Shown here: positions 1 to 12,397 of the stretch, piece by piece
How positions within the stretch are numbered: the first letter of the stretch is position 1
Layout of the letters: each line of letters begins with the position of its first letter
Origin: Lingula anatina
Lineage: Eukaryota; Brachiopoda; Lingulata; Lingulida; Lingulidae
DNA length: 64,000 nt
Direction of reading: 5' to 3'
Assembly (NCBI RefSeq): GCF_001039355.2
Contig: NW_019775069.1
Coordinates: 956,027-1,020,026, forward strand
The notes under the pieces: model-generated
What the model saw: only the letters and a program-made list of their open reading frames with translations
Told to the model about the DNA's origin: nothing
Databases searched by the model: none
Made by a program: the position numbers and the translations under genes

Positions 1-1471
1 AGTCTGTTGTATCAAAATGATGCATCAATTATGATGGTTAAATCAAACATACTTTATATTGCAGCCTCCCCAATCCTGTTGGAATGTCAAGTTGTATCAC
101 TGGGCTTTGAGCTAACTTGTGATGTATAAGACAATGATAATTTCAAGTGCAAAAGATTACATGTTAGTTTATACTCACAAAATGTAATTAAACTATATAA
201 TTATTTACTCACAAAATAAATGGCAAACATAACCATAAGAGGTAATTGTTAAAATTAAGTAAAATACAACCTGCTTTCCCTTTTCATTTTTGTCTGATAA
301 TGTACAGACATAAAGCCAAAAATTATGATAACAGTGCAAAAAACAACATTACATAATGTGTAACAACATAATCACCACTAATTTTATTATGTTATAGTGT
401 TAATGTGGGCATTCAGAAAATGTAACTGGCATGGGCCTTAAAATACTGCATAAGTTTAAAAAATGACCCAGATAAAACTGCTATTCAAAACTGTATTTAT
501 GGGTCACTGCAGTATGATTGTGAATAATAAAGAACATGGTTATCCATTTATTGTGTTAACAGTGAAAAATTGCTCCATGATGATAGACATCGACAATGAC
601 AGACAGTGGCATGTTGTGTCAGTACATAAAAAACTTAACTGAACTTAATATAATTCCCTAATTTAACTAACATTACTTCCATATGTGAGTGTAAAGAGTT
701 GTACCTGATTACTGACTACCATGAAATTACTGAAATGTTGTTTAGAAGTTGACATAAAAATAAGACCCTGAAGTTTGAAAACAATGTTACCACAAATCAC
801 AAAGGCATTTCATGGAGAAATCTGTCTAGAAAATGCACCTTTATGCAACGTTTCAATTGTTGTAAGATTTCAGATTGACTTTGGTTTCTACATTTAAGTG
901 TATAGTAATTACTTTTCTAATTCATAACTTAGTTATATTTAATACATTATAAAATTGGGTGTAAATTAACACCATAATATGAGATCACATACAATGTCTG
1001 CTTACACAGTTTCCAATGTGCATCAAAGAAAATATTGAAAAATCAACATCACATCAGGGATTCCTGATATAATCAAACCTGCCAATTATGTCTTATTGCA
1101 CCTTTAAAAAAATCAATAACAATGATAAATAATAATAAAATAATGAATCAAATTAAAACAAATAAAAGAAAAAAATCTTACAACCCCTTCATTGCATACA
1201 ACACACATTACTTGATAGATGCTGTACCTATTCTAAATTTTTGAAATAAAAAAATCTATGAATAACTTTTTTCTTTATGAGTAATAAAGAAATGTTGAAG
1301 GAGTTTGGTAAACTTAAAGATCAAAATATGACTAAACACAATTTATATCTACAACCTCATAGATTGTTTCTTCTTGCATGATTTAATTTATAGACCAATA
1401 TTTATAATTATGAAGTCTAGAATACATGAACTTAGCATGATTTAGTTGCTACTTACAGGGTAAAATGTTAA

Positions 1472-1839
1472 GGGTACTGTCAGGGTTAGCCAAAAACAAC
1501 GGATTTACTACCTTACAAACAATTTCTTGGATAATGGATGAATCTTCAATGCTCATCGACTTGATATCTTAGCAGTTACATCAATGCCATTGTACTGATG
1601 ACATCATAATTGTGATTTTGGGGTAAAAATTGCAAAATCGGTTTCTCAATTTTCTCCTTTACCTGATGACCCACAAACACCGTTCCAATGCCAAATTAAT
1701 GTCAGGAATTAAAGCCCTGCCAGTGATTTTACTTAAAGGCCTTAGTTCAGATTATATCATTAATAAATCAAAATAATTATAAGATACATGAAAAAACTCA
1801 TTTTCGGTATTTTGATGATCAAAAACCCTGTCAGTACCC
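1472..1839. mobile_element. MITE-like element with terminal inverted repeats and TTAA flanks
   Basis: The left end reads GGGTACTGTCAGGGTT and the right end is the reverse complement with one mismatch (GGGTACTGACAGGGTT). TTAA stands immediately outside both ends, as expected for a TTAA target-site duplication of the piggyBac type. The 368-bp interior has no coding capacity, so this would be a non-autonomous copy. The superfamily call rests only on the TTAA and is tentative; the ends do not start with the CCY typical of piggyBac. Confidence 0.65.
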
Positions 1840-2632
1840 TTAAATCATACTAAGGATCTCTAGCTAGTGGGATTATAAATGTATTTCTTCAGTTCACTGT
1901 TATTTTCACAAGGATATCACAGTTTAAATTGAATATTAACAATAAAATGCATGTATAACCTTTATATTTATTTTACCTTAGCTTTTGCCCACCTGCAAAT
2001 GATTGCTTGAAAAAAATCAATTAATTAGGCTGCTTATCAGATTCTAGTCACAGCAGCATTCTAAGCGATAAGTTTTTTACTACCTAGTTGGCCCAATTTG
2101 ATTAATGGCATTGAACTAAATCAAATCTTGATTCATAAAATCTTGACTTATAGCTATTGCATATTACAACAATCATATTGGACTTTACAGCTGCTCCAAG
2201 TTCTTAAAATAATATAAATTCATGACAACCACAAAACAAAAATAGAGGATCAAATATGGTCCACCACCACAATGTAGACTTATAAGTATATTAAAATATA
2301 CATGTTGACATATAACTATACCATATTTGTGTAAAAATAAACATATGAACTCTGCACAACAAGTGCACTACATGCGTGCCATACTTAGACAATAGTATCA
2401 CAGAAACAGGATAGACCTACAAAACCGCTTTACTGTATAATAATGAACATAACATCAAAGATTTCAAGTAGTTCAGAGCTGATATCATAGTACCTCTCAG
2501 AGAGGTTGAGAGTAGTTCAGAGGATGGAAAACTGCCTTATTTCAGAATCAAAATTACCTACAACTTGGTGAGCTAATCATTAATATTTAACTGTTATGGT
2601 CTGATGGTCCTTGAAAACTACCTGCACACTTT

Positions 2633-2860
2633 GGGTGCTTTCCCAGAGATTTAGATCGATCTAAAGATTAAGTTTTAGATCGACCTAACTCCCTTGGGAG
2701 TTCACGCTAAATTGCAGTCAGCCGAGCGGACACCATAGTTAATTACCCCCTTACAGCGTATAGTAGGCGGGACAGACGCTTAAGCCTGCCAAGCTGACAG
2801 TAATATAGTGAGACTCCCCACAGGGATAGATCGATCTAAAAATCTATGGAAATGGGGTGT
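2633..2860. mobile_element. palindromic AGATCGATCT element, copy 1
   Basis: First copy of the foldback family seen also near 13.3, 17.9, 34.9, 55.6, 56.7, 59.7 and 60.7 kb. It carries the outer AGATCGATCT motif at both ends, the inner arm block GCTAAATTGCAGTCAGCC, and the shared core TTAATTACCCCCTTACAGC and AGTAGGCGGGACAGAC. The terminal sequences (CTTTCCCAGAG / TATGGAAATGGGG) are more worn than in copies 3 and 4. No coding capacity. Confidence 0.75.
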
Positions 2861-3199
2861 ATGTCTTTGGCAAATAGGAATAATGATTGGGTCTGACTAA
2901 AGAAATTAATAACTTCCACTTCTTTCTAGCACTAGCAGCAATATAAAGAAATAAATACATTCAAAATATCTGAAGTATTAATAGTTTTCAGAGAATTAGA
3001 AGTATTTTTAGTACAGTTCTGCACTGACTAAAACAAAATATTTAACTCAAATAATATCATACTGTAATAAATATTTGCAACAGTTTCACGTTTGTACTAG
3101 AGTTCTTAATTGTTTTTATCTGTGTCACAGGACATTTTTTATGATGTCTTTGGTCCTGAATGCCATTCTTAAGTATGAAAATTCCAACTATTTCCTGTA

Positions 3200-6100
3200 T
3201 CACTTTTTGTCTGAGTCAGAGGAAGGAATGGTCACTTTCACACTGCTCAGGAGCTGGTAGTGCCACACTGTAAGGTAACGGAGCTGAGGCATCAGAGCAA
3301 GCAACATCTGAAGACGCTTGATGCCATGACAGTATTTTTCTGCAATACAAAAATACCAAAATACCAGGAACTGCAGACCCAGACATTGGACATTTTTTGA
3401 AACATCTACGTAGCACTTTACCACTTTAAAGATAATTCTTGAATCTTATACAATTGATGTTCAAATGCCAATGTTCATGATACACAAACATGTGTGATAA
3501 TGTTAAAAAGGTAATAATTTACAGCAATGAACTTGTTGAAAAGTATCCGAGACCAAATTAAAAAATTTATCAAATTTATCATTGCAATCAGTGGTCACGT
3601 CTTAAACTCAGGGAATCACATTTAACTTTTATATATAGCTAATATATATAAGCTATTTCTCTGACAACAGAAATTACCTTGAATGTGAGCCAGCAAGGCT
3701 TGCAGGTACATCTGCCTTGCCTTTTCCATCTGATCTGGGTTCTGAAGCCCATGCCAATCTAAAAAATAAATATTTTTTTACCATTCTGGGATCAACTTCA
3801 CGAAGTCATCATTAGGTATCAATTATGTGTAGATAGGCAATTTTAATCATGATCTTGAAATGGGAATTTAGCACAAGATGAACTTCAAAACAAACAAACA
3901 AACAAACAAACAAACAAACAAACAAACAAACAAACTAAAAAAAGATTGTGAACTCAGCCACTGGTTTCTTAAATGCCCTTTTATGATTTAGATTTGAGCA
4001 GGTCATTATAATGGAGCATATCAAAATGGTCAGGAGATTAAGTTTGATAATATTAAAGTTTTCCTTACAATTCAGTATTTTTTCTTACCTGGTGATAAAA
4101 AGTTCAGAGCACACATCAAAGAACTCTCCACATCATCAAGATTGAGCATGTGGATCAGTTCCCCCATGTTCACAAGTTCAATCTGAATATATAAACATTC
4201 AAAATCAGGTTAATAATATCTTTGCTGAATTTGATGAAGTTTAACAAAATAAACAGAAAAAATAAAATGAAACTAGAGACCAAAGTTGGCAAATATACAA
4301 ATACCAAATGAATAAGCCAGACTCCAGGGGACTCCAGATATCTCATCCAGAGAAATAACCGTAGAGATCAGTAAGTAAGTAGTTGATCCTGTAAAAAGTA
4401 CCAAAGCTGTTGTGTTAGGTGCTGGAGAACCAATAGCATCCTAGTGTTATCTGTGATAGTCCACATGTAGCTGATTGATGTTGGGAACCAGCGGGAAATG
4501 GTACAATTCTACACTTGACTAATTTGAAAACAGTTCAGAAACATTTTTTTCAATAATTAAAAACTAAGTAATGTAGTCGGGAAATCTTCGGTGTATATAA
4601 AAAGTAATGAATGGTAGGTGCATTATCCATCAACATTTGGTTAAATATTCAACTTAACTCATATGGTTATTTTATAATAATTCAAAAGTGTAGTTTCTAC
4701 GGTGTACTTGATGTCACCTGTAGCTTGGAAATCTGACTGGTTCATTGGTGATTCACTGAATTGTTCATCTACAACCAATCTCTATAGAAGTCTTTAATGG
4801 CTCATTCTCCCATGGAATTTTTGGACAATTTTAAGCATTACCTCAATTCTATTGCTGAACATAGTGCCTTTTGCATTTGAATATGTAGGCAGAACTTGAC
4901 AGGCATGAAGTCCTTCTATCATACAATTATAATACAGATGTATCATATCTATTCTTCTTACTTTATTAAAATCATTTTACATGATCTTGTGAAGTGAACA
5001 TTTTGGAGAAAAGTACAAACGACACCCTTGTGTTTCGACATTTAGCATGTCGTTATTGAATAACTATGACATCAACAAAAATCATAGCCATTTATAAACC
5101 AATGTAAACTATGTTGTTAGGCTTTATAATGGTTATTCTTTTTTAAAAGTAAGCCACAGGTCTTTTATTTATTTAAACAGTGAATAAATTACCTTGAAAT
5201 AATACATTGGATTCTTTGGCTCAATTGTCCAATTCCAGAAATTACGAAATCTTCTCTGGTCTGGCATGAACCATTTGACACTGGCAAATATGATGATTGC
5301 TTGAAACCCTCCAAACTTGAGAGACTGCAGTATATCTTCACTATGGAATTTTCTAAAACCTTTAATAAATTAAATTCTCTAATTGGTCAAAGTTTAGAGT
5401 TAAATAAATAAATAAATCCAACAAAATTTGAAAAAAAAAGTTGATGATGATCATGCACATGTGACAGTTAAAAACACTTGAAATTATAAAATAATATGGT
5501 ACATTTGTTAAATCAGCATTTTTACTTAATCCTTAACATTTCTCATTAATCTTTTAAATGGGCTTCTCTTTTAAATATATAAAAAATCACTGGGAACTCC
5601 TTGCACTACTTAACATATCCCAATGACAAGCAACAGAGGAATACCTTCCAAACTCATGGCAAATGCCACCTGGTACATTGTATTCCTAACGATGCGCCTT
5701 TGCACATGTTTCCAATGGCCCATGTCCTTTCCTTTCTTAGGCCAGGCAGGATCCTGAAATAAAACAAAAATGCTATAAATAACTGCATCAAAATTTAATT
5801 TCACTTTGGTATGAATAGAAAAATTTAAAAATTGAATGCCAGGGTAATAACTAGATGATGCACAATAGAGGCATTTAAACTAAACAGCTTAAGAGGACAC
5901 ATACAATACAGACAACAGATATCACTGCAAGGGCCTCAAAGTTTGCATATTACCGTGTCATTTTGTTGGTCTTTTTGTTTAAACTGATATTATCAAAACA
6001 TGAAAAAGGAAGAAACTCCACTCCCATAGCTGTTATTATGATCATTCCCCTGCTTCTTTACAATTTTATTTTATGGAAATCCCCAAAGAAAATTAAACTT

Positions 6101-8425
6101 TTCCCGTAATATACACAGTATTAAAAATATTTTTCTCACATAGTTAGCATTTTCTGGTGTCTTGGGTAGCTTATCCTCATCACAACCATCCACCATTATG
6201 TGGAACTCTCTGACAGTGTTCTCAATGAGGCGTTGCAGATCTGGCGTCATTTCTTCTTTGTGATTCTCAGAAAAGCAGGTCTTAAACCAATAACTCTCAC
6301 ATAAGAATCGTTTATTCATCTCTTGCCTTGGACTGTTAAACGTTGGATTCAAACATCCCCAATTCCACTCAAGGTGTGGGGCATTTTTGACACACTGACC
6401 ATGTCTACTTTCATCATCTTGTTCTAGTTTGCGCTTGCCTCCTTCCAAGGGGCTGAATTGATTATAGCCAGACATTTGTGCACTTGAACTGAAAGAACCA
6501 GTTTTGCTCTTTGGCAGTTGCTGTGCAGCTTCCACCTCTTCAAAGAACTCATCTATGAGATGATCTGATGGTTGGGTTTGTGAGTGTTTAACAGCAAAAT
6601 TAATGGTGCTTTCATGAAGCAGCCCTTGGGTCCATTGAGATAAACTATTCTGGCCATCTGGTACTTCTTGCTTGCTGTGTTTTTGCAAGGTGTCATATAA
6701 GGCTGATGTCTGTAAAGGGGGCTCTTGTGCTGGTTGTGTTGACAGGCCTAAGAATCGACACATTGTACTCATTATTTCATGATCATCTGAAATTGCAGAT
6801 TCCCCCTCTTTGCTTCCAGCTTCATCCCTCCACCCTGAGACTGGTGGGGAGAAAGAAGAACCCACTGACATGCCCTGCCCCTGAGATTCAAAAGCATACT
6901 CATCTCTATAAACTCCACCTGAAGAGTTCTGTGATATATCTTTCATCATTTTTTCAGCAGGGATACTCTCTGAGTAACCCCCTTCAGACTGCTGTTGGTT
7001 ATTTATACTCATCAGTAACTTTTCCATTTCCACGTGTGTAAAATTTTCTACAACAGGCAACACGCTGAAAAAAGTATCCTCAGAGTCTCCAATACTTTGT
7101 GTGCTATGAACCCAATAGTGTTCTTGTCCACTAGGCGGAAGCACCTGTGGACTGCTGGAGGTGTGGGCCCCTTGTCTCATGCTGTCATCAGAAAAAGGGG
7201 CATCTTCATGCTGCATGGGGATGTGCGTCTTCCAACCTTCTTCTAAACTGCCATCCTTTTGGAATGTCTGTTGAATGCCTGATTGTGTTGTGCCATCATC
7301 ATTACATTTTCCTTCTAAAAGAGCTCTCAGTTTGCTTTCAGAAGTATCTGTATTACTACACATATGACAGGCACCATTGGCCTCTGCTGAATCTGCTGGA
7401 TGGCCATTCTCACTTATATTAAGAACTTCGTATATCTTTGCAATCTGTTTCTGATGGGGAGTCACCGCATCTGCGGTAGAGGTGCAGCCTTTATTATCCA
7501 ATGCTGGTGACTGATCTAGGCCAACTCCTGCATGGTTTCCTGTGACCTCATGGAATTCAAAAACAGGTTCTGAAAAGTCCATCCTTTTAACTGTTGTCTC
7601 CGTTGTGTGGCCATTACCCATCACTGCTGAGGCAGAATCCTGAGAATTTCCACTGCCACAGTATTTCTTTGGCCTTCCCATTTTGATAGCTGCAAAAATA
7701 AAATAAAATAAATATATAAATAAAGGTAGTAAATATAGTGGATTTTAAAAAGGATTTAGACTTATTTTCCATTAATCTATCACAGGTCATCTTCAACTGA
7801 GGTACAATTTCTCACACCTAATCCAAATAGAAGTTAGTGCTATTTGTCTGACAAAATTGTGATTCAGCAACATTCAAGGTGAAGGTTTATAATAAACAAA
7901 AAGTGAACAGTCCCTCGATGACTATGAAGAACAGTGCCCAGTGATAGGAAATGGGACCCCAATGCAAAGCAACCACCATATACACCTTTGTCACATAATG
8001 TCGCAACCAACTATGCACAACCCCAACTCCAATGTTACAACAAGTGACCACTTAACTTCAACGCAAAGTTGCATCGTCTAAGAAAGTTATTCAAAACAGC
8101 CTGTGGTAACTGACCAATCAGAGGGCTAGAATTAATTTTTATCTCAAGTTAACCACTAGTGCTCAGTAATACTGCCCAGTCGCGTGAACAACAGTACCTT
8201 TTTTACTAAACACTAGAGCACTATTTGAAATAGTAAATGTTCACTGACCAATCAGAGGGCTACTATTCTACAAGAGGTATAATAATGCAAAACATAACAC
8301 TGCCAAACATATCTCCAGTCAAAAAAACCAAAAGGATTAACACAAAGCAAAAGCCTACATTTTCGCTATGTGATAAAATCATGAATAAAATAATTCTTCG
8401 TCCATGTATAAGTAAACCGTGTGCA

Positions 8426-8477
<52 letters not shown>

Positions 8478-10241
8478 CTCTTCAACTGAAAATCTGGAAA
8501 AAATCATACCAAGTTTTTTTAAGCAATTGACCTGTCAAATTTTGACCTCAGTTTCTAGCAAATAGAATTCTGAAACAAACTTGGCTTCATTGTCAATGCT
8601 CTGTGTTGGTCTTACCATCTCTTGACATTCCCACAGCAAGACATTTCTGGTATCTGCAGTATCTACAATCATTTCTATTCTTAGGATTGATTGCACAATC
8701 TTTGAGAGCTTTACAGTGATATGTTGCACACTCCTTTAGGCCTCTTCTAAAAAATTTCTGCAAAGATGAAAAAATAATTTAATTGCTCTGTTTAAATTAT
8801 TATTTGGAGAGGATCTTAAACAAGAGGAGTTAAGTAACTGAATATGGAGAAATACCCTTAACCACATTAACATGACAAATCTCATGTTATAAATCCTACA
8901 GACACAAAGATGTTTATTATAAAGAAATTCACATCATACAGATCTTGAGAACATACCTTGCACCCTTCACATGTTTCAACACCAAAATGAACTCCATTTG
9001 CCATATATCCACATACTTTACACAAGTTTTGTCCTTCATCTGGGCTTATGGCTACTGGCCTTTCTACAAGACAAAGATTTAGATATTCAAAACAAAGAAT
9101 GGTGCAATCACCTCCTGGGTATGTACCACCAGCACTCACTGATCCCCAAAACATGGCAACTGCAAGTTGTATATGATCTTACAAGACAAGTTGCGGGCAA
9201 AGGCCTTTGTAGTTTATCAGAGGGCATAAGAATAACTTGTTTCCCCAGACCACATGGCAGAAAATGCAGTCACAGCAGATACAGGCCAAAAAGCAAGGTG
9301 TCTCCAGCTAGTGCACATACCTGTGGTACAATACATGACATTTTGTGTTTTCATGTCATAATTAAAAACAATTAAAGACTTAATTTATACTTTTAAAATT
9401 TCTTGCAAAAAAGTTATAATGGTTTGCCAATGTATGACTATTGAAGTATAATATGCATCATTTAAAATATATTTCAAGCACATTAGAAAGAAAAAATGCA
9501 TTGTTTATTAAATATTCTTAAAAACTAAGTGACTGTGTTAGTATCTACAACTGGCTATTGGCACTGGAACAATAATTTATATTTATCATTGAATACAGAG
9601 CTAAGTGAGTTTATTTATATCACTGTAATGACAAAATTTGTCTGACTTGCACTAAATTGCAAATTGGTATTTAAAATTTACAAAACAAGAGATCAAAATT
9701 ATTACTATAATTATGTTTTATCGAAAATTATCATTATTACCCTTTCTATGCATTCCTACACTCAGACATTTCTGAAAGCGACACTGCTGACATCGCACTC
9801 TGTAGGGTTTATCTAGCAGACACCTCCCTACAGCTGCACAGCGGTAGTCTGTTTTATGGCCCTCACGAGTACAGCGGATATAAAAACTCTGAAAAAGAAG
9901 AAAAATTACAACTCACATTGCTGTGCAAAGTGTTTAAACCAGAATCACTTTTCTTCATGAAAAATGTACTGGGATTTTTGAGAAACCAGAGAATTGTAAG
10001 TCAACAGACCACCTCAAATTTATATTTTTGAAAAACAGTACGATAATTTCTACCCATTCACCCATATCCACTCACAATCTATGACTAAAAACCCTACCTT
10101 GCAGGCTAAACAAACCAAGGCACCAAAGTAAATCCCACTAGCAGGCTCATCACACACTGTGCAAAGTCTTTGGGAAGATTGTCCCAAAACAGTCTCATTG
10201 ACACTTTTCCCTATGGGGTCTGATGCCACCTGTTCTGACAT
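3200..10241 (-). CDS. nuclear receptor with two tandem DNA-binding domains (2DBD-NR)
   Basis: Ligand-type transcription factor of the two-DBD class. Ten coding exons join in phase into 893 aa: 10241-10098, 9888-9741, 9063-8957, 8757-8616, 7689-6140, 5753-5645, 5359-5193, 4182-4089, 3758-3678, 3339-3200. DBD1 (about residues 27-95) has all eight zinc cysteines but the P-box reads CLACKS. A linker of about 17 residues leads to DBD2 (about 112-178) with P-box CEGCKK and a T-box-like AIKMGRPKK. A single 1.55-kb exon encodes a Ser/Gln/acid-rich hinge of about 515 residues. A divergent ligand-binding domain follows (about 700-880: WKHVQRRIVRNTMYQVAFAM, KRLQMLLALMPQLRYL). The chain ends SSDSDKK, with no AF-2 motif. 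The start is the ATG six bases inside the 10247 acceptor; 5' UTR exons upstream are not identified. This family is known from flatworms, molluscs and Daphnia. Confidence 0.9.
3887..3935. repeat. (AAAC)n microsatellite
   Basis: About twelve tandem AAAC units in an intron of the nuclear receptor, between the two exons at 3.7 and 4.1 kb. Purely a simple repeat. Confidence 0.95.
4517..4690. repeat. dispersed repeat, copy related to 47.7 and 49.6 kb
   Basis: This intronic stretch shares an ordered set of blocks with 47672-47825 and 49576-49730: AATGTAGT followed by GGGAAA(A)TCTTC, then TACATTATCCATCAATATTTGG-like sequence and ATGGTTATTTTATAAT. By eye about 80 % of positions agree. No inverted ends or reading frame were found, so the class is unknown. 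Confidence 0.6.
8110..8262. repeat. pair of 19-bp direct repeats containing CCAAT
   Basis: The 19-mer CTGACCAATCAGAGGGCTA occurs at 8110-8128 and again at 8244-8262, in the intron between the DBD2 and hinge exons. It may mark an old short mobile element; alternatively the repeated CCAAT could be regulatory. I cannot decide from one locus. Confidence 0.55.
8426..8476. repeat. (AAT)n microsatellite
   Basis: About seventeen AAT units in an intron of the nuclear receptor. It creates an artificial poly-asparagine reading frame on the plus strand that is not a gene. Confidence 0.95.
8616..8757 (-). other. exon for zinc finger 2 of DBD2 (detail of the 2DBD receptor)
   Basis: Read on the minus strand this exon begins KFFRRGLKECATYHCKALKD and ends at the conserved CLAVGMSRD, with four zinc cysteines in standard spacing. 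It enters in phase 0 and leaves in phase 1 with donor GTAAGA. The preceding exon (9063-8957) ends exactly on CEGCK, so the intron splits the P-box after its first lysine. The DBD1 intron sits at the homologous place (10098/9888), which supports origin of the two DBDs by tandem exon duplication. Confidence 0.85.
9741..10098 (-). other. DBD1 of the 2DBD receptor: atypical P-box across an intron
   Basis: The exon ending at 10098 closes with CLACK and the next (9888-9741) opens with SFYIRCTREGHKTDYRC, so the recognition helix reads CLACKSFYIR where ordinary receptors have CEGCKGFFKR. The glutamate normally contacting DNA is leucine and the glycine is alanine. All eight zinc-binding cysteines remain, and the 13-residue spacing between the second and third cysteine is normal. 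Confidence 0.85.
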
Positions 10242-11966
10242 GGCCACCTTAAAGAAAAAAAGTTATAAAGGATATATCACAGGGTTGGTTTGCCATTCTA
10301 TATTCTATTTTGCACAAATGAGAACTTCTCTTTCAATATCCATGTTTGGAAAAAAAAACACTGATCCCATCAAAAATGCTTAAATTTCATGACTATTCCA
10401 GAGCAACTAGTTTAAATAGAAAGCAGGAAAAAAATCAAAATTAAAATATTTATTGCTTATGAACTGAAAAAATAGGACCTCTTTGAAAAACGAAATGGCC
10501 TTCCAGCATCCCCTTTAGTCATTCTGATCCACCAAGTCTTTATTTGGTTGTAGTAAATTACACAAATAGGTTATTTGATATAAGGTCCCTACTATACTTT
10601 GAATCTAATTATGCAAGGAGAGACAATTCACAGTGTATAGCAAACAAAGGTATGTATTTAAAATAAGATCAATGAAAAGTCACCAGTTGTATAAACAGGG
10701 TGTACAGTCATTTTTATTTTCTGGAACCAAGAAAGGAATATTTTATTTTAAAAAGTTACAGTAATCCAAAGTTTAATGGATGTTTTAAAGTTACAGATAG
10801 GGTTTATAATTTACAAAATAACTTCAAAGAGGATTTCCATCCATTTTATTCATCAATAATATCTACATTTTTGTTAACTAAATGATAAAAAATCCCCTCC
10901 ATAAAATCATGGCATTTGTAACATGAACACGAATATTATAAACACAACCTATGGATCTACAAATGCATCTAAGAAAGGAGGTTGCATCTATACTTTGCTC
11001 AACTTACTATATTCAACATCAAGCACTTCGACATCGGTCAACTATCCAAGTTTAGGGTCAATATATCCCCAAGACTACCTCATACAAAATCAATGCTTTT
11101 CGAGCATTTCAGTGGCTATCATAATAAAAACACAGAGCTCAAAGCATTTATCCTAGACTCAACTCCTTTTATTTTGAGGGGACATAACAATCAATATTGG
11201 CCTAATTTACTCCTTGAACTAGATTTTATCAGAAAAATATGTTTGTTGACAATCTACAATCCCATATGTCTTCATTGTGGTATAACTTTTTTTATGAAGA
11301 TATAAGCCCCTAATTAAGATGTTAAATTGCTTTATTATCCATAAAATGTGAACGAGGCCTTTTAAGAACAATAGCTGGCATGGATATAACGCACTCAATG
11401 GTGTCATTACAGGTACGTAATCTATACCAGATTCTGCCACAAAAACAAACTTTTCTTGACGAGGAAAAAGCAATTTTCTCCTACTCACAAAACATTTCTT
11501 GCCCCGTCCCTGCGCTTGGCTTTGATGCTTCAATTTCAGTTCACCACACAAGAATATGGTGTATTGATTTGTAACATGGACCTGTATAATACAGATTGTC
11601 CTTAACTAGCAAGATGGCATGGTTCCCACCTTGGTTAAGAGGGTATTTATGATAAAAGGTACACTTCACATGAACTTTAACTTACAGAGTTTTATCATCT
11701 TTAAGGTTTGAACTGGGAATATAAGAGGCTTTGCAGGATTAGAATATTTCTGTGGGGCATTTTTAAGTACATACATGTACTGTTAAATAGAAACTGCAAC
11801 TCTGGATGCTCATGGAAAAGGAGATATCTGAGAAACTGATTCTGCAATTTTCATCTCCAAAACAATTATGGCATCTTTGGTAAAATGATGTGTAAATGCA
11901 AAGAAATCAAGGCAATGAACACTGAACATTTATCTATTATATCTTATATTTAAGAACGATTTCTTT

Positions 11967-11989
11967 TGTGTGTGTGTGTGTGTGTGTGT
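11967..11989. repeat. (GT)n microsatellite
   Basis: Eleven GT units in AT-rich spacer. Confidence 0.95.
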
Positions 11990-12397
11990 TAGATTGTGTT
12001 TTTCATTTCTGAGGTGTAATAAAATATATACCTGAGATCACAGAATATTCTACACTTAAAAAAGGAATGTCACCAAAAATGGGGCAAATCTATAAACCCG
12101 ATGCCTAATATTTGATTTAGGCCCTAAAAGCTAAGCAAATTGAAACAGGAAATGGTGCTTTTAACCAGGTTCCTTTATTAAAATGCGTACTCACAGAACA
12201 TATTGGAAAACACTGTTTACTTGTGATGTTATTATTTTCCTTGAGTGTTTGGCAATGTTTTTGTTTTTCGTTTTTTTCCCAGGCAAGACGCCAATCTCCA
12301 TATGTATGAATTACCGCAAACTGATACAAATAAATCCCTATGAAATTGTATGTCTCACACACGAAACATCTGACAGATAACAACCAGAGAATCTAAC

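Larger units (their letters stand above)
1..3199. other. AT-rich non-coding region downstream of the nuclear receptor gene
   Basis: I see no convincing coding exon on either strand in this stretch. It lies 3' of the receptor stop codon and may carry that gene's 3' UTR. It contains a TTAA-flanked inverted-repeat element (1472-1839) and one copy of the palindromic AGATCGATCT element (2633-2860), listed separately. The rest is unremarkable AT-rich DNA. Confidence 0.6.

Noticed and set aside
2633-2860. Palindromic AGATCGATCT units as possible RNA genes or attachment sites
   Set aside because: They recur with terminal inverted repeats and short target-like duplications at unrelated loci, which fits foldback transposons better.
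3887-3935. Regular short direct repeats resembling a repeat array (CRISPR-like at first glance)
   Set aside because: Simple (AAAC)n microsatellite without spacers, in a eukaryotic intron.
8237-8530. 97-codon plus-strand frame with a poly-asparagine run
   Set aside because: It is the translation of the (AAT)n microsatellite inside a receptor intron; no start context or homology.
9064-9375. 134-codon plus-strand frame overlapping the DBD2 exon
   Set aside because: It is antisense to a confirmed exon and lacks any domain.
11219-11551. 110-codon minus-strand frame with basic segments
   Set aside because: No recognisable domain and no splice partner; it may be part of a 5' UTR exon of the receptor but cannot be supported.
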